Shown here: positions 46,784-57,580 of the stretch, in pieces
Position numbering within the stretch: position 1 is the first letter of the stretch
Layout: each line of letters begins with the position of its first letter
NCBI GenBank assembly: GCA_011390155.1
Contig: JAABSW010000007.1
Coordinates: 49,317 to 113,316, forward strand
Origin: Clostridiaceae bacterium
GTDB lineage: Bacteria > Bacillota > Clostridia > Peptostreptococcales > Tindalliaceae
Direction: 5' to 3'
Length of the DNA stretch: 64,000 nucleotides
The notes under the pieces: model-generated
The model's database searches: none
Told to the model about the DNA's origin: nothing
Seen by the model: only the letters and a program-made list of their open reading frames with translations
Position numbers and translations under genes: made by a program

Positions 46784-48388
46784 TTATATTGGTTTGTATT
46801 GTCTTATGATTTCTTCTGCTGTCTTTATCCCGTCCACAGCTGCAGACATGATGCCGCCTGCATGGCCGGAACCTTCTCCTGCAGGGTAAAAACCATGAAT
46901 AGCACTTTGGTGACGCTCATCACGCAACAGCCTCACCGGAGATGAACTTCTCGTTTCTACTCCAGTCAGCAACGCATCTTCCATGGCAAAGCCATTCATA
47001 CTATGGTTCCAGGATTTCAACGCTTCCTGTAACACCACCGTGACGTAAGACGGCAAACATTCTTCCAGGCTGGTCATGGTCACTCCTGGCCGGTAGGTCG
47101 GTGTCACACTTCCCGTATTGCCGGAAGGCTTTCCCTGTATAAAATCTTCTACCCGCTGGGCCGGAGCACGATAAGATTCTCCTCCAGCCAGAAAAGCCTT
47201 TTGTTCCCATTTGCGCTGAAAACTGATGCCTGCCAATGGATGTTTATCTCCAAAATCTTCAGGTGTTACGGAAACCAGCAGTGCACTGTTGGCATTCTTT
47301 CCTTTTCTGCCATAGGCACTCATGCCATTGGTCACCACACCTCCCCTTTCTGAGGCAGAAGCCACCACCTGACCTCCCGGACACATACAAAAACTATAGG
47401 CGCCCCGTCCCCCAGGGTGATGCCATGACAGACGGTAATCAGCTGCCCCCAGCACAGGAAATTTTACGGCGGCTTCTCCATACTGTATCCGGTTAATCAG
47501 TTCCTGAGGGTGTTCAATACGAACACCTATGGAAAAAGGTTTCGACATCATGGGAATCCCCTGGTGATAAAGGGTTTCAAATAAATCACGAGCGCTGTGG
47601 CCCATAGCACCAATGACAATATCAGCATCCAGCTCTTCGCTGTTCATTAGTTTGATTCCCCGAACTTTTCCGTCTTTCAGCACAAGCTTTTCCACTTCAT
47701 GTTCAAAAAGCACTTTTCCACCATGTTTCTCAATGGATTTTCTAATATTAACCACCACTTCTCGAAGACGATCTGTGCCGATATGAGGTTTGCTGTCGTA
47801 CAGCACATCCTCGGGTGCTCCGTGTTCAGCTAAGGCATTTAATACCCAGCGACAACGAGTGTCCGAGATGCGTGTGGTGAGTTTTCCATCTGAGAAGGTA
47901 CCTGCTCCTCCTTCTCCGAACTGTACGTTGGACTTTATGTCCAATGTGCCTTCTTTCCAGAAACCGTAGACGTCTGCCACCCGCTGGTCCACTGGTTTTC
48001 CTTTTTCAAGTAGTATAGGGTTGTATCCCTGGTAAGCCAGCAATAATCCTGCAAAGAGTCCCGCTGGTCCGGTTCCGATAATCACCGGCGGGTGCCGCAA
48101 TGTGTCTGAACCATGGGCCACCTTCAGAACAGATTCGACGGGTGTTGTCAATGCCTGTCCACTTTTAAGTTTTTTAAGCACCTGCTTTTCATTTTTTACA
48201 GTGGCATCAATGGTATAAACCAGTTGAATACTGTCTTTACGGCGCGCATCAATGGAACGTTTATAAATTCGCCAACTCAGTAAATCTTCTTTCTTTATGT
48301 GTAATGCCTTCAGCAGTTTTTTTTCCAGTTTATCCCCGACCTGGTCACCTTGACTAACAGGCACCTTAATGGATTGAATGCGGATCAT
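46784..48388 (-). CDS. NAD(P)/FAD-dependent oxidoreductase (COG2509-like)
   Basis: PPVIIGTGPAGLFAGLLLAYQGYNPILLEKGKPVDQRVADV...NVQFGEGGAGTFSDGKLTTR...YPAGEGSGHAGGIMSAAVDGIKTAE; start set at MIRIQS. Confidence 0.92.
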   Translation of the reverse strand: MIRIQSIKVPVSQGDQVGDKLEKKLLKALHIKKEDLLSWRIYKRSIDARRKDSIQLVYTIDATVKNEKQVLKKLKSGQALTTPVESVLKVAHGSDTLRHPPVIIGTGPAGLFAGLLLAYQGYNPILLEKGKPVDQRVADVYGFWKEGTLDIKSNVQFGEGGAGTFSDGKLTTRISDTRCRWVLNALAEHGAPEDVLYDSKPHIGTDRLREVVVNIRKSIEKHGGKVLFEHEVEKLVLKDGKVRGIKLMNSEELDADIVIGAMGHSARDLFETLYHQGIPMMSKPFSIGVRIEHPQELINRIQYGEAAVKFPVLGAADYRLSWHHPGGRGAYSFCMCPGGQVVASASERGGVVTNGMSAYGRKGKNANSALLVSVTPEDFGDKHPLAGISFQRKWEQKAFLAGGESYRAPAQRVEDFIQGKPSGNTGSVTPTYRPGVTMTSLEECLPSYVTVVLQEALKSWNHSMNGFAMEDALLTGVETRSSSPVRLLRDERHQSAIHGFYPAGEGSGHAGGIMSAAVDGIKTAEEIIRQYKPI

Positions 48389-49643
48389 TGGACAACTCCT
48401 TTCCGGCAGCTGCATGTCGTCCGGCGATGATGCCCGTTGCCCAGGCCCAGTACAGGTTAAATCCACCGCAATCACCGTCAACGTCCATCACTTCTCCTGT
48501 GAGGTACAACCCAGGACAACATTTTGACATAAGGGTAATAGAATCTATTTCACTGGTTTCAATACCTCCAGCCGTTACCTGCGCCTGGTTCCAGGACAGC
48601 GTGCCTGTGACGGGCACTTTCCATTCCCGGCATATGTCAGCCAATCGACTGATGGATTTCACAGGCACCTGGTGTGCCGGCTGCATCAGTTCCGTAATCC
48701 CAGCCTCTTTCAGGACAACGGAAATCAACCGTTTGTGAAACAGTCCTACCAGACAAAGTTCCACGGGTTTATCAGGATCCAGATGAAATCGGGTCATTAA
48801 CTGTTCATAAATTGATTCAGTAGTCCAATGAGGCAGCAGGTGAATCAACAATTCACACGACTTTTCCGGGTATTCATGCACCTGTCTGGATAATTGCAGC
48901 ACCGGAGGGCCAGAGATACCATAATCTGTAAAAAGAAGCTCACCAGCTTCCTGTCTGACCACTGTCCCATCAATCACCACTGATGCAGCACCTTGCCATT
49001 TAACACCCTTTAAGGTTTTAAGCCAGTGTGCCGCAAGCTTGATCTGGACCAGTGCCGGGTGCAAAGGAGTGATGGTATGACCCAGGCCAGCTGCCAGGGC
49101 ATATCCGCTGTCATCTGCCCCAAACTGGCTTCCTGCTTTACCTCCCGTGGCCAAAACCACCCGATGGGTTTCATGTTCTTTTCCAGCAGCCGTTTTCACA
49201 ATCCAGCCTTTGTGTTTTTTATCAAAGGATACCACTTTTTCACCCGTGTTTACTTCAACACCCAGGTGATCCATTTCGTAGCGAAGCAGGTCCAGTACAT
49301 TTGAGCCCTGGTCAGAATAGGGGTATACCTTTCCATCTTCTTCCACCTTCGGTGTGATGCCCAGCAGTTCAAAATACAGCTTCACTTCCTGTACGGGCAT
49401 ATGGTACAACACTGATTGTATCACGTCTTTATGCTGGCCATGGAAATGTCTGTCCTCGGCTTGCAGGTTAAGAAAATTGCAGCGGCCATTTCCTGTCGCC
49501 AGCAACTTTTTCCCCACGCGGTTTTCCTTTTCCAGCAACACCACCCGTGCGCCATAGCGAGCTGCCTCGATGGCAGCCACCATGCCTGAAGCGCCTCCGC
49601 CAATGACCAACACCTTACGTTGTTCATAGTTGTTTTGAGTCAT
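48366..49643 (-). CDS. NAD(P)/FAD-dependent oxidoreductase (HI0933/BaiN-like)
   Basis: KVLVIGGGASGMVAAIEAARYGARVVLLEKENRVGKKLLATGNGRCNFLN...LYLTGEVMDVDGDCGGFNLYWAWATGIIAG. Confidence 0.94.
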   Translation of the reverse strand: MTQNNYEQRKVLVIGGGASGMVAAIEAARYGARVVLLEKENRVGKKLLATGNGRCNFLNLQAEDRHFHGQHKDVIQSVLYHMPVQEVKLYFELLGITPKVEEDGKVYPYSDQGSNVLDLLRYEMDHLGVEVNTGEKVVSFDKKHKGWIVKTAAGKEHETHRVVLATGGKAGSQFGADDSGYALAAGLGHTITPLHPALVQIKLAAHWLKTLKGVKWQGAASVVIDGTVVRQEAGELLFTDYGISGPPVLQLSRQVHEYPEKSCELLIHLLPHWTTESIYEQLMTRFHLDPDKPVELCLVGLFHKRLISVVLKEAGITELMQPAHQVPVKSISRLADICREWKVPVTGTLSWNQAQVTAGGIETSEIDSITLMSKCCPGLYLTGEVMDVDGDCGGFNLYWAWATGIIAGRHAAAGKELSNDPHSIH

Positions 49644-49684
49644 TCACCCTCACATCCTGTTCAAAATTTTCGCTTATACATTAG

Positions 49685-49713
49685 CAAAAAGACTGTACCG
49701 ATTGATGGTACAG
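49685..49713 (-). terminator. Terminator downstream of the amino-acid ABC operon
   Basis: CTGTACC-N7-GGTACAG followed by TCTTTTTGC on the minus strand. Confidence 0.65.
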
Positions 49714-49850
49714 CCAGAAGACAAACGTTTTGATCTAAGGGTTATAAAAAGATACCCTTTGTTTTTTACTCCGACCTCAATGGTATTAAATATCGTACCA
49801 CAGGCGGCCATTTAACTCAATAGGTTGGGCATTCATTCAACAGAATTGGA

Positions 49851-50585
49851 TTACTCAAAGGATCGCAGAATCTTACCCAAAAAATCTTTGGTTCTTGGGT
49901 GTTGCGGTTCATTGAAAATAGCCTGGGGGGTGTTTTCTTCCACAATCAGACCCTCGTCCATGAAGAGCACCCTGGATCCCACCTGTCGCGCAAACCCCAT
50001 TTCATGGGTAACCACCACCATGGTCATTCCTTCAGCAGCCAGTTCTCTCATAACATCCAGCACTTCTCCCACCATCTCAGGGTCCAGGGATGATGTGGGT
50101 TCGTCGAACAGCATCACCTTGGGAGACATGGCCAGGGCTCTGGCAATGGCAATCCGTTGCTGTTGTCCTCCAGACAGTTGTTTGGGATAAGCTTTGGCTT
50201 TATCAAGCAAACCAATCCGCTTCAACAGTCCATAGGCCACTTCTTCCGCCTCAGCAGCTTTCATTTGTTTCACCTGGATCGGTGCCAGTGTAATGTTTTG
50301 CAAAACCGTCTTATGGGGGAACAGGTTGAATTGCTGAAACACCATACCCATTTTTTCACGCTGACGGTTAATGTTGTTATGTTTATCGGTGATTGAAACG
50401 CCATTGAAAAGAATCTCACCTTCTGTCGGTTCCTCCAAGAGGTTTAAACACCTTAAAAAAGTACTTTTACCGGATCCGCTGGGGCCAATGACCACCACCA
50501 CTTCGCCCTGTTGAATCTCTTCATTGATACCTTTTAAAACATGTAAATCTCCAAACTTTTTATGAAGATTTTTAATGTGAATCAC
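49851..50585 (-). CDS. Polar amino-acid ABC transporter ATP-binding protein
   Basis: [29 protein letters not shown]...[40 protein letters not shown]. Confidence 0.95.
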   Translation of the reverse strand: MIHIKNLHKKFGDLHVLKGINEEIQQGEVVVVIGPSGSGKSTFLRCLNLLEEPTEGEILFNGVSITDKHNNINRQREKMGMVFQQFNLFPHKTVLQNITLAPIQVKQMKAAEAEEVAYGLLKRIGLLDKAKAYPKQLSGGQQQRIAIARALAMSPKVMLFDEPTSSLDPEMVGEVLDVMRELAAEGMTMVVVTHEMGFARQVGSRVLFMDEGLIVEENTPQAIFNEPQHPRTKDFLGKILRSFE

Positions 50586-51252
50586 TGGCTCTCATCCTCC
50601 TTTCAGCGATGCCCAACAGGTTGGACAGGGTGAATGTGAGTACAAAGTAAATCAGCGCTGCAACAATGAGTGGTTCAAAGGGTCGGTATGTGATTCCCCT
50701 GACAATATTAGCACTGCGCATTATTTCATAAATACCAATCACCGATACAATGGCGGATTCTTTAATAACGACAATAAATTCATTTCCCAGGGCAGGCAGT
50801 ATGTTTTTAAAGGCCTGGGGTATAATGATGTACCGCATGGCTGTTTGATGGGTCATTCCCAGTGAACGGGCCGCTTCCATCTGTCCTCTGTCAACAGACT
50901 GCAGACCGGCTCTGATAATTTCTGCCACATACGCGGCACTGTTAAGGGACAGGGCAATGACCCCCGCTACAAAATCGGGAAATCGCATGCCCGTAATCAC
51001 CGGTAACCCATAAAAAATGATGAATAGCTGTACCAGAAGTGGTGTTCCTCTGACAAATTCAATATAAGCCGCAGCCACAAATTTGACCAACTTAAACCTG
51101 GAGCGCCGCATAAGCGCCAGACCCAACCCAATCACCACTCCAATTAACACTGCCAGCAGTGCCAGCATAATTGTGTTGCGCGTGCCAGTCAGGTAGAGAT
51201 CAGCATATTTAGTGATAAAGCTGAAATCCATGCTGTAATTCATTGTTAACAC
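50572..51252 (-). CDS. Amino-acid ABC transporter permease
   Basis: [30 protein letters not shown]...[20 protein letters not shown]...[39 protein letters not shown]. Confidence 0.95.
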   Translation of the reverse strand: MLTMNYSMDFSFITKYADLYLTGTRNTIMLALLAVLIGVVIGLGLALMRRSRFKLVKFVAAAYIEFVRGTPLLVQLFIIFYGLPVITGMRFPDFVAGVIALSLNSAAYVAEIIRAGLQSVDRGQMEAARSLGMTHQTAMRYIIIPQAFKNILPALGNEFIVVIKESAIVSVIGIYEIMRSANIVRGITYRPFEPLIVAALIYFVLTFTLSNLLGIAERRMRASDSH

Positions 51253-51270
51253 ACCTCCAAATTCAAGAAA

Positions 51271-51302
51271 AAAGACGGCGCTTTCGGATGCGCACCGTCT
51301 TT
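51271..51302 (-). terminator. Intra-operon terminator/attenuator between binding protein and permease genes
   Basis: AAAGACGGcGC...GCGcACCGTCTTT hairpin between 51325 and 51252. Confidence 0.7.
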
Positions 51303-51324
51303 AAGCATACCAGATTGTCCTGAC

Positions 51325-52209
51325 TTATTCCACTTGTTGTTCATCTGCCAGCGCTGTGGCTTCGGCAATAAATTGGTTAATCAGGTCTGCTTCCATCATT
51401 CTTTCAAGGGATGCGTTGATGGAGGCTGTCAGGTCGTCGTTACCTTTGGCAATGGCGATGGCCACGCCGTCTTCCTGTCCGAAGCTGATGTCCGATACCT
51501 GAAGCTGGTCATCTGCCTTGGCATAAGAATCTGCCACAGGTCCCACCAATACGATGCCATCAATACGATCACTTTTCAGGTCCAGTACCAGGTCATTGAT
51601 ACGGCTTATTAAACGAATCTCTTCTGGATCCGTTATCTGTTCCTTGGCAATTTCTTCCTGTACGGTTGAAATCTGTGCTCCAATACGCTTTCCTGTTAAG
51701 GATTCAATGGTGCCCATTTCTGCTGCATCTTCAGCACGAACGAGAAAACGTTGTTCCGCGCTATAGTAAGGTATTGAAAAATCAACACTTTCCTTTCGCT
51801 CTTCCGTAGGGACCATGCCCGCCACAATGAAATCGATGTTGCCTGCTACCAATGCAGCCAGCAGACCGTCAAAATCCATGTCCCGAATTTCCAGCTCAAC
51901 TCCCAGGTCGTTGGCAATTTCCCGGGCAATTTCGATGTCAAATCCAACCACTTTAAGCTCGCCATCCACTTCCGTTATGAATTCATAAGGCGGGTAATCA
52001 GCCGAAGTACCCAATACAATTTTGCCTTCATTTTGAATGGCTTCGATTTTTCCACCAACAGCCGCTTCCCCATTGGATGGTTCCTCGGCAGGTGTTTCTT
52101 CTCCGTTGGATGGTTCTTCAGCAGGCGCTGTTTGTCCTCCGCAGGCTGTCAGCAGTAGTGCAAGTACCAGCATCAAAGCCAGCAGTATAGACGTTTTTCT
52201 TTTTTTCAT
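51325..52209 (-). CDS. Amino-acid ABC transporter substrate-binding lipoprotein
   Basis: LLALMLVLALLLTACGGQ lipobox; TSADYPPYEFITEVDGELKVVGFDIEIAREIANDLGVELEIRDMDFDGLLAALVAGNIDFIVAGM. Confidence 0.95.
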   Translation of the reverse strand: MKKRKTSILLALMLVLALLLTACGGQTAPAEEPSNGEETPAEEPSNGEAAVGGKIEAIQNEGKIVLGTSADYPPYEFITEVDGELKVVGFDIEIAREIANDLGVELEIRDMDFDGLLAALVAGNIDFIVAGMVPTEERKESVDFSIPYYSAEQRFLVRAEDAAEMGTIESLTGKRIGAQISTVQEEIAKEQITDPEEIRLISRINDLVLDLKSDRIDGIVLVGPVADSYAKADDQLQVSDISFGQEDGVAIAIAKGNDDLTASINASLERMMEADLINQFIAEATALADEQQVE

Positions 52210-52257
52210 GATTTCTTCCCCCTCAATAGTATGAATAAAAATTTAATCGATTGTATT

Positions 52258-52286
52258 ATTATACACTCGCTTTTCTAAAAATGCAA
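52258..52286 (-). promoter_or_regulatory. Sigma-A-type promoter of the amino-acid ABC operon
   Basis: Minus strand TTGCAT-N17-TATAAT upstream of 52209. Confidence 0.75.
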
Positions 52287-52309
52287 CCTTTTTTCTCGCT
52301 ATTCCCGAT

Positions 52310-53626
52310 TTATCCCTTTGTTGTATTGGTAAAACCCGGTAATATGCTTGAAGCGGAAGGAATCACATAGGTATCTAAATGAGTGCCCTGCCGCTGTTCA
52401 ATGTCAACAAGTGCTTCCGAAGCACTCCTGAAGACCCTGAACCCAATGCCTTGAAGAATGGATGGCTCCAACTCTGTCACACAATAAACCTGATAATCTT
52501 CTGCCATTTGTGATGCTAAAAATCCGGCAAATTTTGACACTGTAAAAGCCCTGCGCATTTCTTCCTCTCTGGCGGCATGGCTGTGATATCGCATCAACAA
52601 ATCACTCACTTCCGGATGGCCAACACCTTCTTCACACTGACACATCAAAAGTATAATGCCACCCTTATTGACAGCCTCCCTGGCACTGCTCAGTGCTTTG
52701 GTTGACTGGTAAAAGTCAATGTCTTTGGGATACCCTCCCGCAGAGACAACGGCAAAATCTGCCAGTCGGTCTATTGTTACCCGTTCAGCCTTGTCTAAAC
52801 GACGTTTTCCCTCTTCAAAAGCCTCCAGGTAATGTCCGGCCACCACGTCACTGATTCGGTTTTCTTCATTTACCATGACGTTTAGCATGAAGGACGGATT
52901 CACCATCCTGGCGGCTTCTTCCATGTCTGCGTTCAGGCGATTGCCTTCAACATTACCGCAACGAATGTTCGGGTGTATGCCGCTGCCATTTTCGTCACCC
53001 AAAGACAATGAATGGTTTGCCATGATGGAATCATATCCGGCGATGCCGGGCAAAATAGATTTTTTACCACCACCCCACCCTGCCAGGTCATGGAATACAA
53101 TACCTCCCGTAATGATTAGATGATCTGCTGCCAATGCTTGCCGGTTTAACTGTACCACCGTGCCTCTTGAAGTGGTACCCACTTCCACAAGGTTTTTTTC
53201 ATCGCGGCAGTCATGGCTTATGACACGGAATCGATTTTCTAGTTTAGGACCAAGAAGCACCCGTGCTTCTTCCTTGGTCATGGCTCGGTGAGAACCGGTG
53301 GCACATACAAATTGTATGGATTCATCCCCAATACCTGCTGTATTAATCCGATCAACCAATAAAGGTAAAAACACATGCATCCGTTGCCATGAACGGGTCA
53401 TGTCAGAGATGACAATGCAGACTGTTTCTCCCGGTTGCAGCAACTCTTTTAAAGCTGGTCTGCCAATGGGATTATCCAATGCCCCATTAACCAATTCTGT
53501 TTCACTTGGGGTTGGTTCCAAAGTATGTCTGCTTGCACCCGTGAGCACCGACAATACATTTTGATTCTTCAAATCAATACTTTGTGTTTTCCTTCCATAG
53601 GGAAGTTGGTACAGATTCGCATTCAT
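52310..53626 (-). CDS. LarA-like (nickel-dependent lactate racemase family) protein
   Basis: GETVCIVISDMTRSWQRMHVFLPLLVDRINTAGIGDESIQFVCATGSHRAMTKEE...GGIVFHDLAGWGGGKKSILPGIAGYDSIMANHSL. Confidence 0.88.
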   Translation of the reverse strand: MNANLYQLPYGRKTQSIDLKNQNVLSVLTGASRHTLEPTPSETELVNGALDNPIGRPALKELLQPGETVCIVISDMTRSWQRMHVFLPLLVDRINTAGIGDESIQFVCATGSHRAMTKEEARVLLGPKLENRFRVISHDCRDEKNLVEVGTTSRGTVVQLNRQALAADHLIITGGIVFHDLAGWGGGKKSILPGIAGYDSIMANHSLSLGDENGSGIHPNIRCGNVEGNRLNADMEEAARMVNPSFMLNVMVNEENRISDVVAGHYLEAFEEGKRRLDKAERVTIDRLADFAVVSAGGYPKDIDFYQSTKALSSAREAVNKGGIILLMCQCEEGVGHPEVSDLLMRYHSHAAREEEMRRAFTVSKFAGFLASQMAEDYQVYCVTELEPSILQGIGFRVFRSASEALVDIEQRQGTHLDTYVIPSASSILPGFTNTTKG

Positions 53627-53662
53627 AGCTCAATCTCCTCATATATCCATTCCTACTTAAAA

Positions 53663-53690
53663 AGGCATATGCATGAAAATGCATATGCCT
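53663..53690 (-). terminator. Terminator downstream of cysE
   Basis: Perfect 12-bp hairpin AGGCATATGCAT-N4-ATGCATATGCCT followed by TTTTTAAG on the minus strand. Confidence 0.8.
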
Positions 53691-53696
53691 ACAACA

Positions 53697-54266
53697 TTAT
53701 ACCACACGTGCCACTTCCGTGGTACCCACCTGAACACTATTCGTGAAGGAAGGGTTTTTTTCCTGACGTTGAGGAATCGACACAGCCGGGATCCCTACAG
53801 CACTATGCCGAGAAGGGACATCTTTCAGTACCACTGCATTGGCACCAACCTTTGCGTAGTCACCCACGTGTATGGGTCCCAGTATTTTAGCCCCGGTTCC
53901 AATCACAACATTGTTGCCTATGGTTGGATGACGTTTACCCTGGTCTTTCCCTGTTCCCCCCAGGGTCACCCCATGGAACAGGGTGACGTCGTCACCCACT
54001 TCAGCTGTTTCCCCTATCACAACTCCCATACCATGATCAATAAAAAATCCTTTGCCAATGTGGGCTCCCGGATGAATTTCGATGCCTGTCATAAAGCGAC
54101 TGAAATTGGAAATGATCCTGGCCAGAAGAAACCATTTATGTGTATATAGAAAATGGGCAATCCGGTGAAAAAAAAGTGCATGCATCCCCGGATAACAGAG
54201 TAAAATTTCCAGGCTGCTCCGGGCAGCGGGATCTCTTTCCCTCACAACATTAAAATAAGAAAACAT
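53697..54266 (-). CDS. cysE: Serine O-acetyltransferase
   Basis: [72 protein letters not shown]. Confidence 0.96.
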   Translation of the reverse strand: MFSYFNVVRERDPAARSSLEILLCYPGMHALFFHRIAHFLYTHKWFLLARIISNFSRFMTGIEIHPGAHIGKGFFIDHGMGVVIGETAEVGDDVTLFHGVTLGGTGKDQGKRHPTIGNNVVIGTGAKILGPIHVGDYAKVGANAVVLKDVPSRHSAVGIPAVSIPQRQEKNPSFTNSVQVGTTEVARVV

Positions 54267-54323
54267 TTATCCACCCCCTGATCATGGTGTCCTCCAATTT
54301 GCCAGACATGCCTTGCTAAATGG

Positions 54324-55247
54324 TCATGCCTGCTCCTCATACAAAGGCGTGCTCAAATACCGTTCTCCGTTACTTGCTGAAATGACAACGATTCGTTTAC
54401 CAGGCCCCAGCTTTTTAGCCAGTTTCAAGGCAGCACCAATGGCCGCTCCCGATGAAATTCCCATGAACAGACCTTCTTCCCTGGCCACACGCCTGGCAGT
54501 TGAGTAGGCCTCTTCTTCCGTCATTTGAATGATATCATCTAACAGTGACACGTTCATCACTTCTGGTATAAAACCGGCACCTATTCCCTGGAGTTTATGG
54601 GGGCCGGGCTCACCGCCTGATAAAACAGGTGACCCCGCTGGTTCAACCGCAACAATGCGAATGGACTCATCCATTTCTTTCAGGTATTTGCCTGCACCTG
54701 TGATGGTTCCTCCAGTACCAACTCCTGCAACAAAGGCATCCACGCGACCTTCCATGTCTTGCCAAATCTCCGGCCCCGTGGTCCGATAATGCACGTTAGG
54801 GTTCGCCGGATTGTTGAATTGTCCCACAAGTACGGCGCCTGGTGTCTCTTCAATGATTTCCGCCGCCTTTTCCATGGCTCCTTTCATGCCTTTTGAACCC
54901 TCCGTTAACACCAGGGTTGCTCCATAAGCCTTTAGAATCTTTTTACGTTCCACCGTCATGGTTTCAGGCATCACCAAAGTTAGTTTATATCCTTTGGAGG
55001 CCGCCACCATGGCCAACCCAATCCCGGTATTACCACTGGTTGGCTCAACCAGAAGGGTATTTTCATTGATGAGGCTTTTTTCTTCCAGGGCTTCAATCAT
55101 GGCCAGAGCAATTCGATCCTTTACTGAGCCTCCAGGATTTTGAAATTCCAGTTTTACATAAATTTCTGCCATATCATCCTGACACTGTTGATTTAACCTG
55201 ACTATGGGAGTTTTCCCGATCAATTCACTAATTTGGTTTTTTCTCAT
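54324..55247 (-). CDS. cysK: Cysteine synthase A (O-acetylserine sulfhydrylase)
   Basis: [12 protein letters not shown]...[25 protein letters not shown]...[32 protein letters not shown]. Confidence 0.97.
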   Translation of the reverse strand: MRKNQISELIGKTPIVRLNQQCQDDMAEIYVKLEFQNPGGSVKDRIALAMIEALEEKSLINENTLLVEPTSGNTGIGLAMVAASKGYKLTLVMPETMTVERKKILKAYGATLVLTEGSKGMKGAMEKAAEIIEETPGAVLVGQFNNPANPNVHYRTTGPEIWQDMEGRVDAFVAGVGTGGTITGAGKYLKEMDESIRIVAVEPAGSPVLSGGEPGPHKLQGIGAGFIPEVMNVSLLDDIIQMTEEEAYSTARRVAREEGLFMGISSGAAIGAALKLAKKLGPGKRIVVISASNGERYLSTPLYEEQA

Positions 55248-55271
55248 GTAATTATCCTCCTTTTATATCCT

Positions 55272-55327
55272 ACTATTCCAGTCGGAATAGTTGCTTTTAT
55301 TTTACTGGTTTCTATCCTTTGTGTCAA
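55272..55327 (-). promoter_or_regulatory. cysK promoter with overlapping candidate Rrf2/CymR-type operator
   Basis: Minus strand TTGACA (55322-55327)-N17-TAAAAT (55299-55304), then palindrome ACTATTCC-GACT-GGAATAGT (55272-55291) at the predicted start of transcription. Confidence 0.7.
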
Positions 55328-55497
55328 GTAAATCACTCTGCCATGTAAATTATGTTTTCAAATCGATCTTTCATCTTCATGTATCAACCATGCATTCGCT
55401 TATCATTTCTCCTGTTCATTTGATTTGTCCAAAGTCTTTCTTTTCTTTTATGGTCAATGTGTCTATAATAGAATTATGCCATAGGAGGTAATACACC

Positions 55498-56868
55498 ATG
55501 AAAGAGATTGCACAAAAGCACCGGCTGGGTACCGAAGCCATTCTGCCGTTATTAATTAAGCTTTCCATACCCGGTATCATTTCCATGACCATACAGGCAT
55601 TGTATAATGTTGTGGATAGTTTTTTCGTTTCCAGAATCAGCGAAGATGCCTTGACAGCTCTGGCCATTGCCTTTCCTGTCCATATTTTTTTAATCGCCAT
55701 CGCCGTAGGAACAGGGATTGGTACCAGCTCACTCATATCCCGTCTGCTGGGTCAGCAAAAAGAAGAAGAGGCTGTAAGGGTTGCCCAGCATGTATTATCC
55801 GCCGCTTTGGTATACGGAATTATCTCTGCCCTGGCAGGCATCTTTCTATCGGGGCCCATCGTCAGGGCTTTCAGCAATGATCCCCAGGTGATCCGGTATG
55901 GCATTCAATACACACGCATCATCATGATGGGCGGCGTTTTTCTCTTTACTTCCATCATTGCCAGCGATGTGCTGCGGGGACAGGGGAATACCTTCCTGCC
56001 CATGTTGGCCCTTATGCTGGGCGCTGTCACTAATATCATTCTTGACCCTTTAATGATCTTTGGTATTGGTTTTTTTCCCAGACTTGAAGTCACAGGGGCT
56101 GCTTTGGCCACCATTATTTCCAAAGGCATCAGCACCTTCTTTATCTTGCTGTTGCTTTTTAAAGGTACTCATCTGGTGAAACCAAAAATTGAAGCGTATA
56201 CACTTGACCTGTCCATTCTAAAACGTGTTTACCAAGTGGGCCTTCCCAGTATGTTTATGCAAATCTTAACCTCTTTCATGATCGGAGGACTTAACAGCAT
56301 TGTGGGCACCTACACAGAAACTGCCATCGCTGTCACTGGTGTGTATTTTAGGTTACAGTCTTTTGTACTGATGCCAGTGTTTGGGTTAACCCAGGGTTAT
56401 ATTCCCATCATTGGCTACAACTATGGAGCTCGTCAGGTCGACCGCATGAAACAGGCCTTGCGTTATGGGTTATCCATTTCGTTTGTGATCACCGCTTCCG
56501 GTGCACTGTTGTTCAGGTTTTTCCCCCATGTGCTAATCGGCATATTTAATCCAGGTCCTGAAATGATGAGCATCGGGGTGGAAGCTCTTTCCACCATTGC
56601 CCTTGGGTTGTTTGTTGTTGGACCGGCCATCATTGGCGCTACCACCTTTCAAGCCATCGGATTAGGGCTCCCAAGCCTGGCATTGTCCTTTCTGCGGCAA
56701 ATGATTCTCCTGTTGCCTTTGGCCTGGTTACTGGGCCGCATCGGTGGTCTCAGTGCAGTCTGGTATGCCATGCCATTGTCTGAATTCATTGCGTTGTTCA
56801 TTATGATCTTCTGGCTGGGCAGGCGGCTGCAAAAGATTTTTTCGTCATTATCTGACACAACATCATAA
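55498..56868 (+). CDS. MATE-family efflux transporter
   Basis: LIKLSIPGIISMTIQALYNVVDSFFVSRISEDALTALAIAFPVHIFLIAIAVGTGIGTSSLISRLLGQ. Confidence 0.96.
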   Translation: MKEIAQKHRLGTEAILPLLIKLSIPGIISMTIQALYNVVDSFFVSRISEDALTALAIAFPVHIFLIAIAVGTGIGTSSLISRLLGQQKEEEAVRVAQHVLSAALVYGIISALAGIFLSGPIVRAFSNDPQVIRYGIQYTRIIMMGGVFLFTSIIASDVLRGQGNTFLPMLALMLGAVTNIILDPLMIFGIGFFPRLEVTGAALATIISKGISTFFILLLLFKGTHLVKPKIEAYTLDLSILKRVYQVGLPSMFMQILTSFMIGGLNSIVGTYTETAIAVTGVYFRLQSFVLMPVFGLTQGYIPIIGYNYGARQVDRMKQALRYGLSISFVITASGALLFRFFPHVLIGIFNPGPEMMSIGVEALSTIALGLFVVGPAIIGATTFQAIGLGLPSLALSFLRQMILLLPLAWLLGRIGGLSAVWYAMPLSEFIALFIMIFWLGRRLQKIFSSLSDTTS

Positions 56869-56937
56869 ACAAGGTTGGCATAACTGCCAGTTTGAGGTAA
56901 AATAGAATAGATCTCATCATCTGACAGGAGGAACCTT

Positions 56938-57495
56938 ATGGAATCCAATCAAGTGGTGATGCGCGCATCACTACAGGGAATGCTTAGCAAGCTAATAAAA
57001 TTGGGAGTTTATTTTTTGGCCGTACTATTGGTCTGGAGAAGAGTTCGACGTTATCAAACTAACATCTTTGATACATATGATGTCAGTTATCTTTCTGCCC
57101 TGACCAATGCAATGGAAACTGACATTGAAATGGTTGAAGTCGGTTTACTGGTTGTTTCGTACCTGGCCGTTTTGGTGCTCATTTTTCTCTTTTTATACTT
57201 GGCCTACCATCTGCTCCGTCTACTCTCCCAATTGACCGGGGTCACGGTAATTGATTTCGAGAACAACAAAATTTTAGAGAAAAAATACCTTTTTCCTGTT
57301 CAGCGAATCGAAGATGAAAATATTTTTCATCAGATCATTCAGGTACGTATTGAACAAAACCTGATTGATCGTGTGTTAAAAGGTGGCCATCTCTATGTTG
57401 AATACCTGGTCCTCAGTAAACTTGATTCACAGCTTCGGGTTTTGGAAGTGCCTTTTATTTCCGAACCGGAACGAATAAAGAAGAAGCTCATGTAA
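56938..57495 (+). CDS. Hypothetical membrane protein
   Basis: Complete ORF with RBS AGGAGG; two TM-like segments; family not recognised. Confidence 0.7.
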   Translation: MESNQVVMRASLQGMLSKLIKLGVYFLAVLLVWRRVRRYQTNIFDTYDVSYLSALTNAMETDIEMVEVGLLVVSYLAVLVLIFLFLYLAYHLLRLLSQLTGVTVIDFENNKILEKKYLFPVQRIEDENIFHQIIQVRIEQNLIDRVLKGGHLYVEYLVLSKLDSQLRVLEVPFISEPERIKKKLM

Positions 57496-57518
57496 AGGCT
57501 AAAAAAAGCAAAAAAAAC

Positions 57519-57555
57519 AAAACGGTCAGTTCCTGTTTCGGAGACTGACCGTTTT
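57519..57555. terminator. Bidirectional terminator
   Basis: AAAACGGTCAGT...ACTGACCGTTTT between convergent genes. Confidence 0.8.
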
Positions 57556-57580
57556 GTTGCGTGTCCTTACATCTGGCCCA

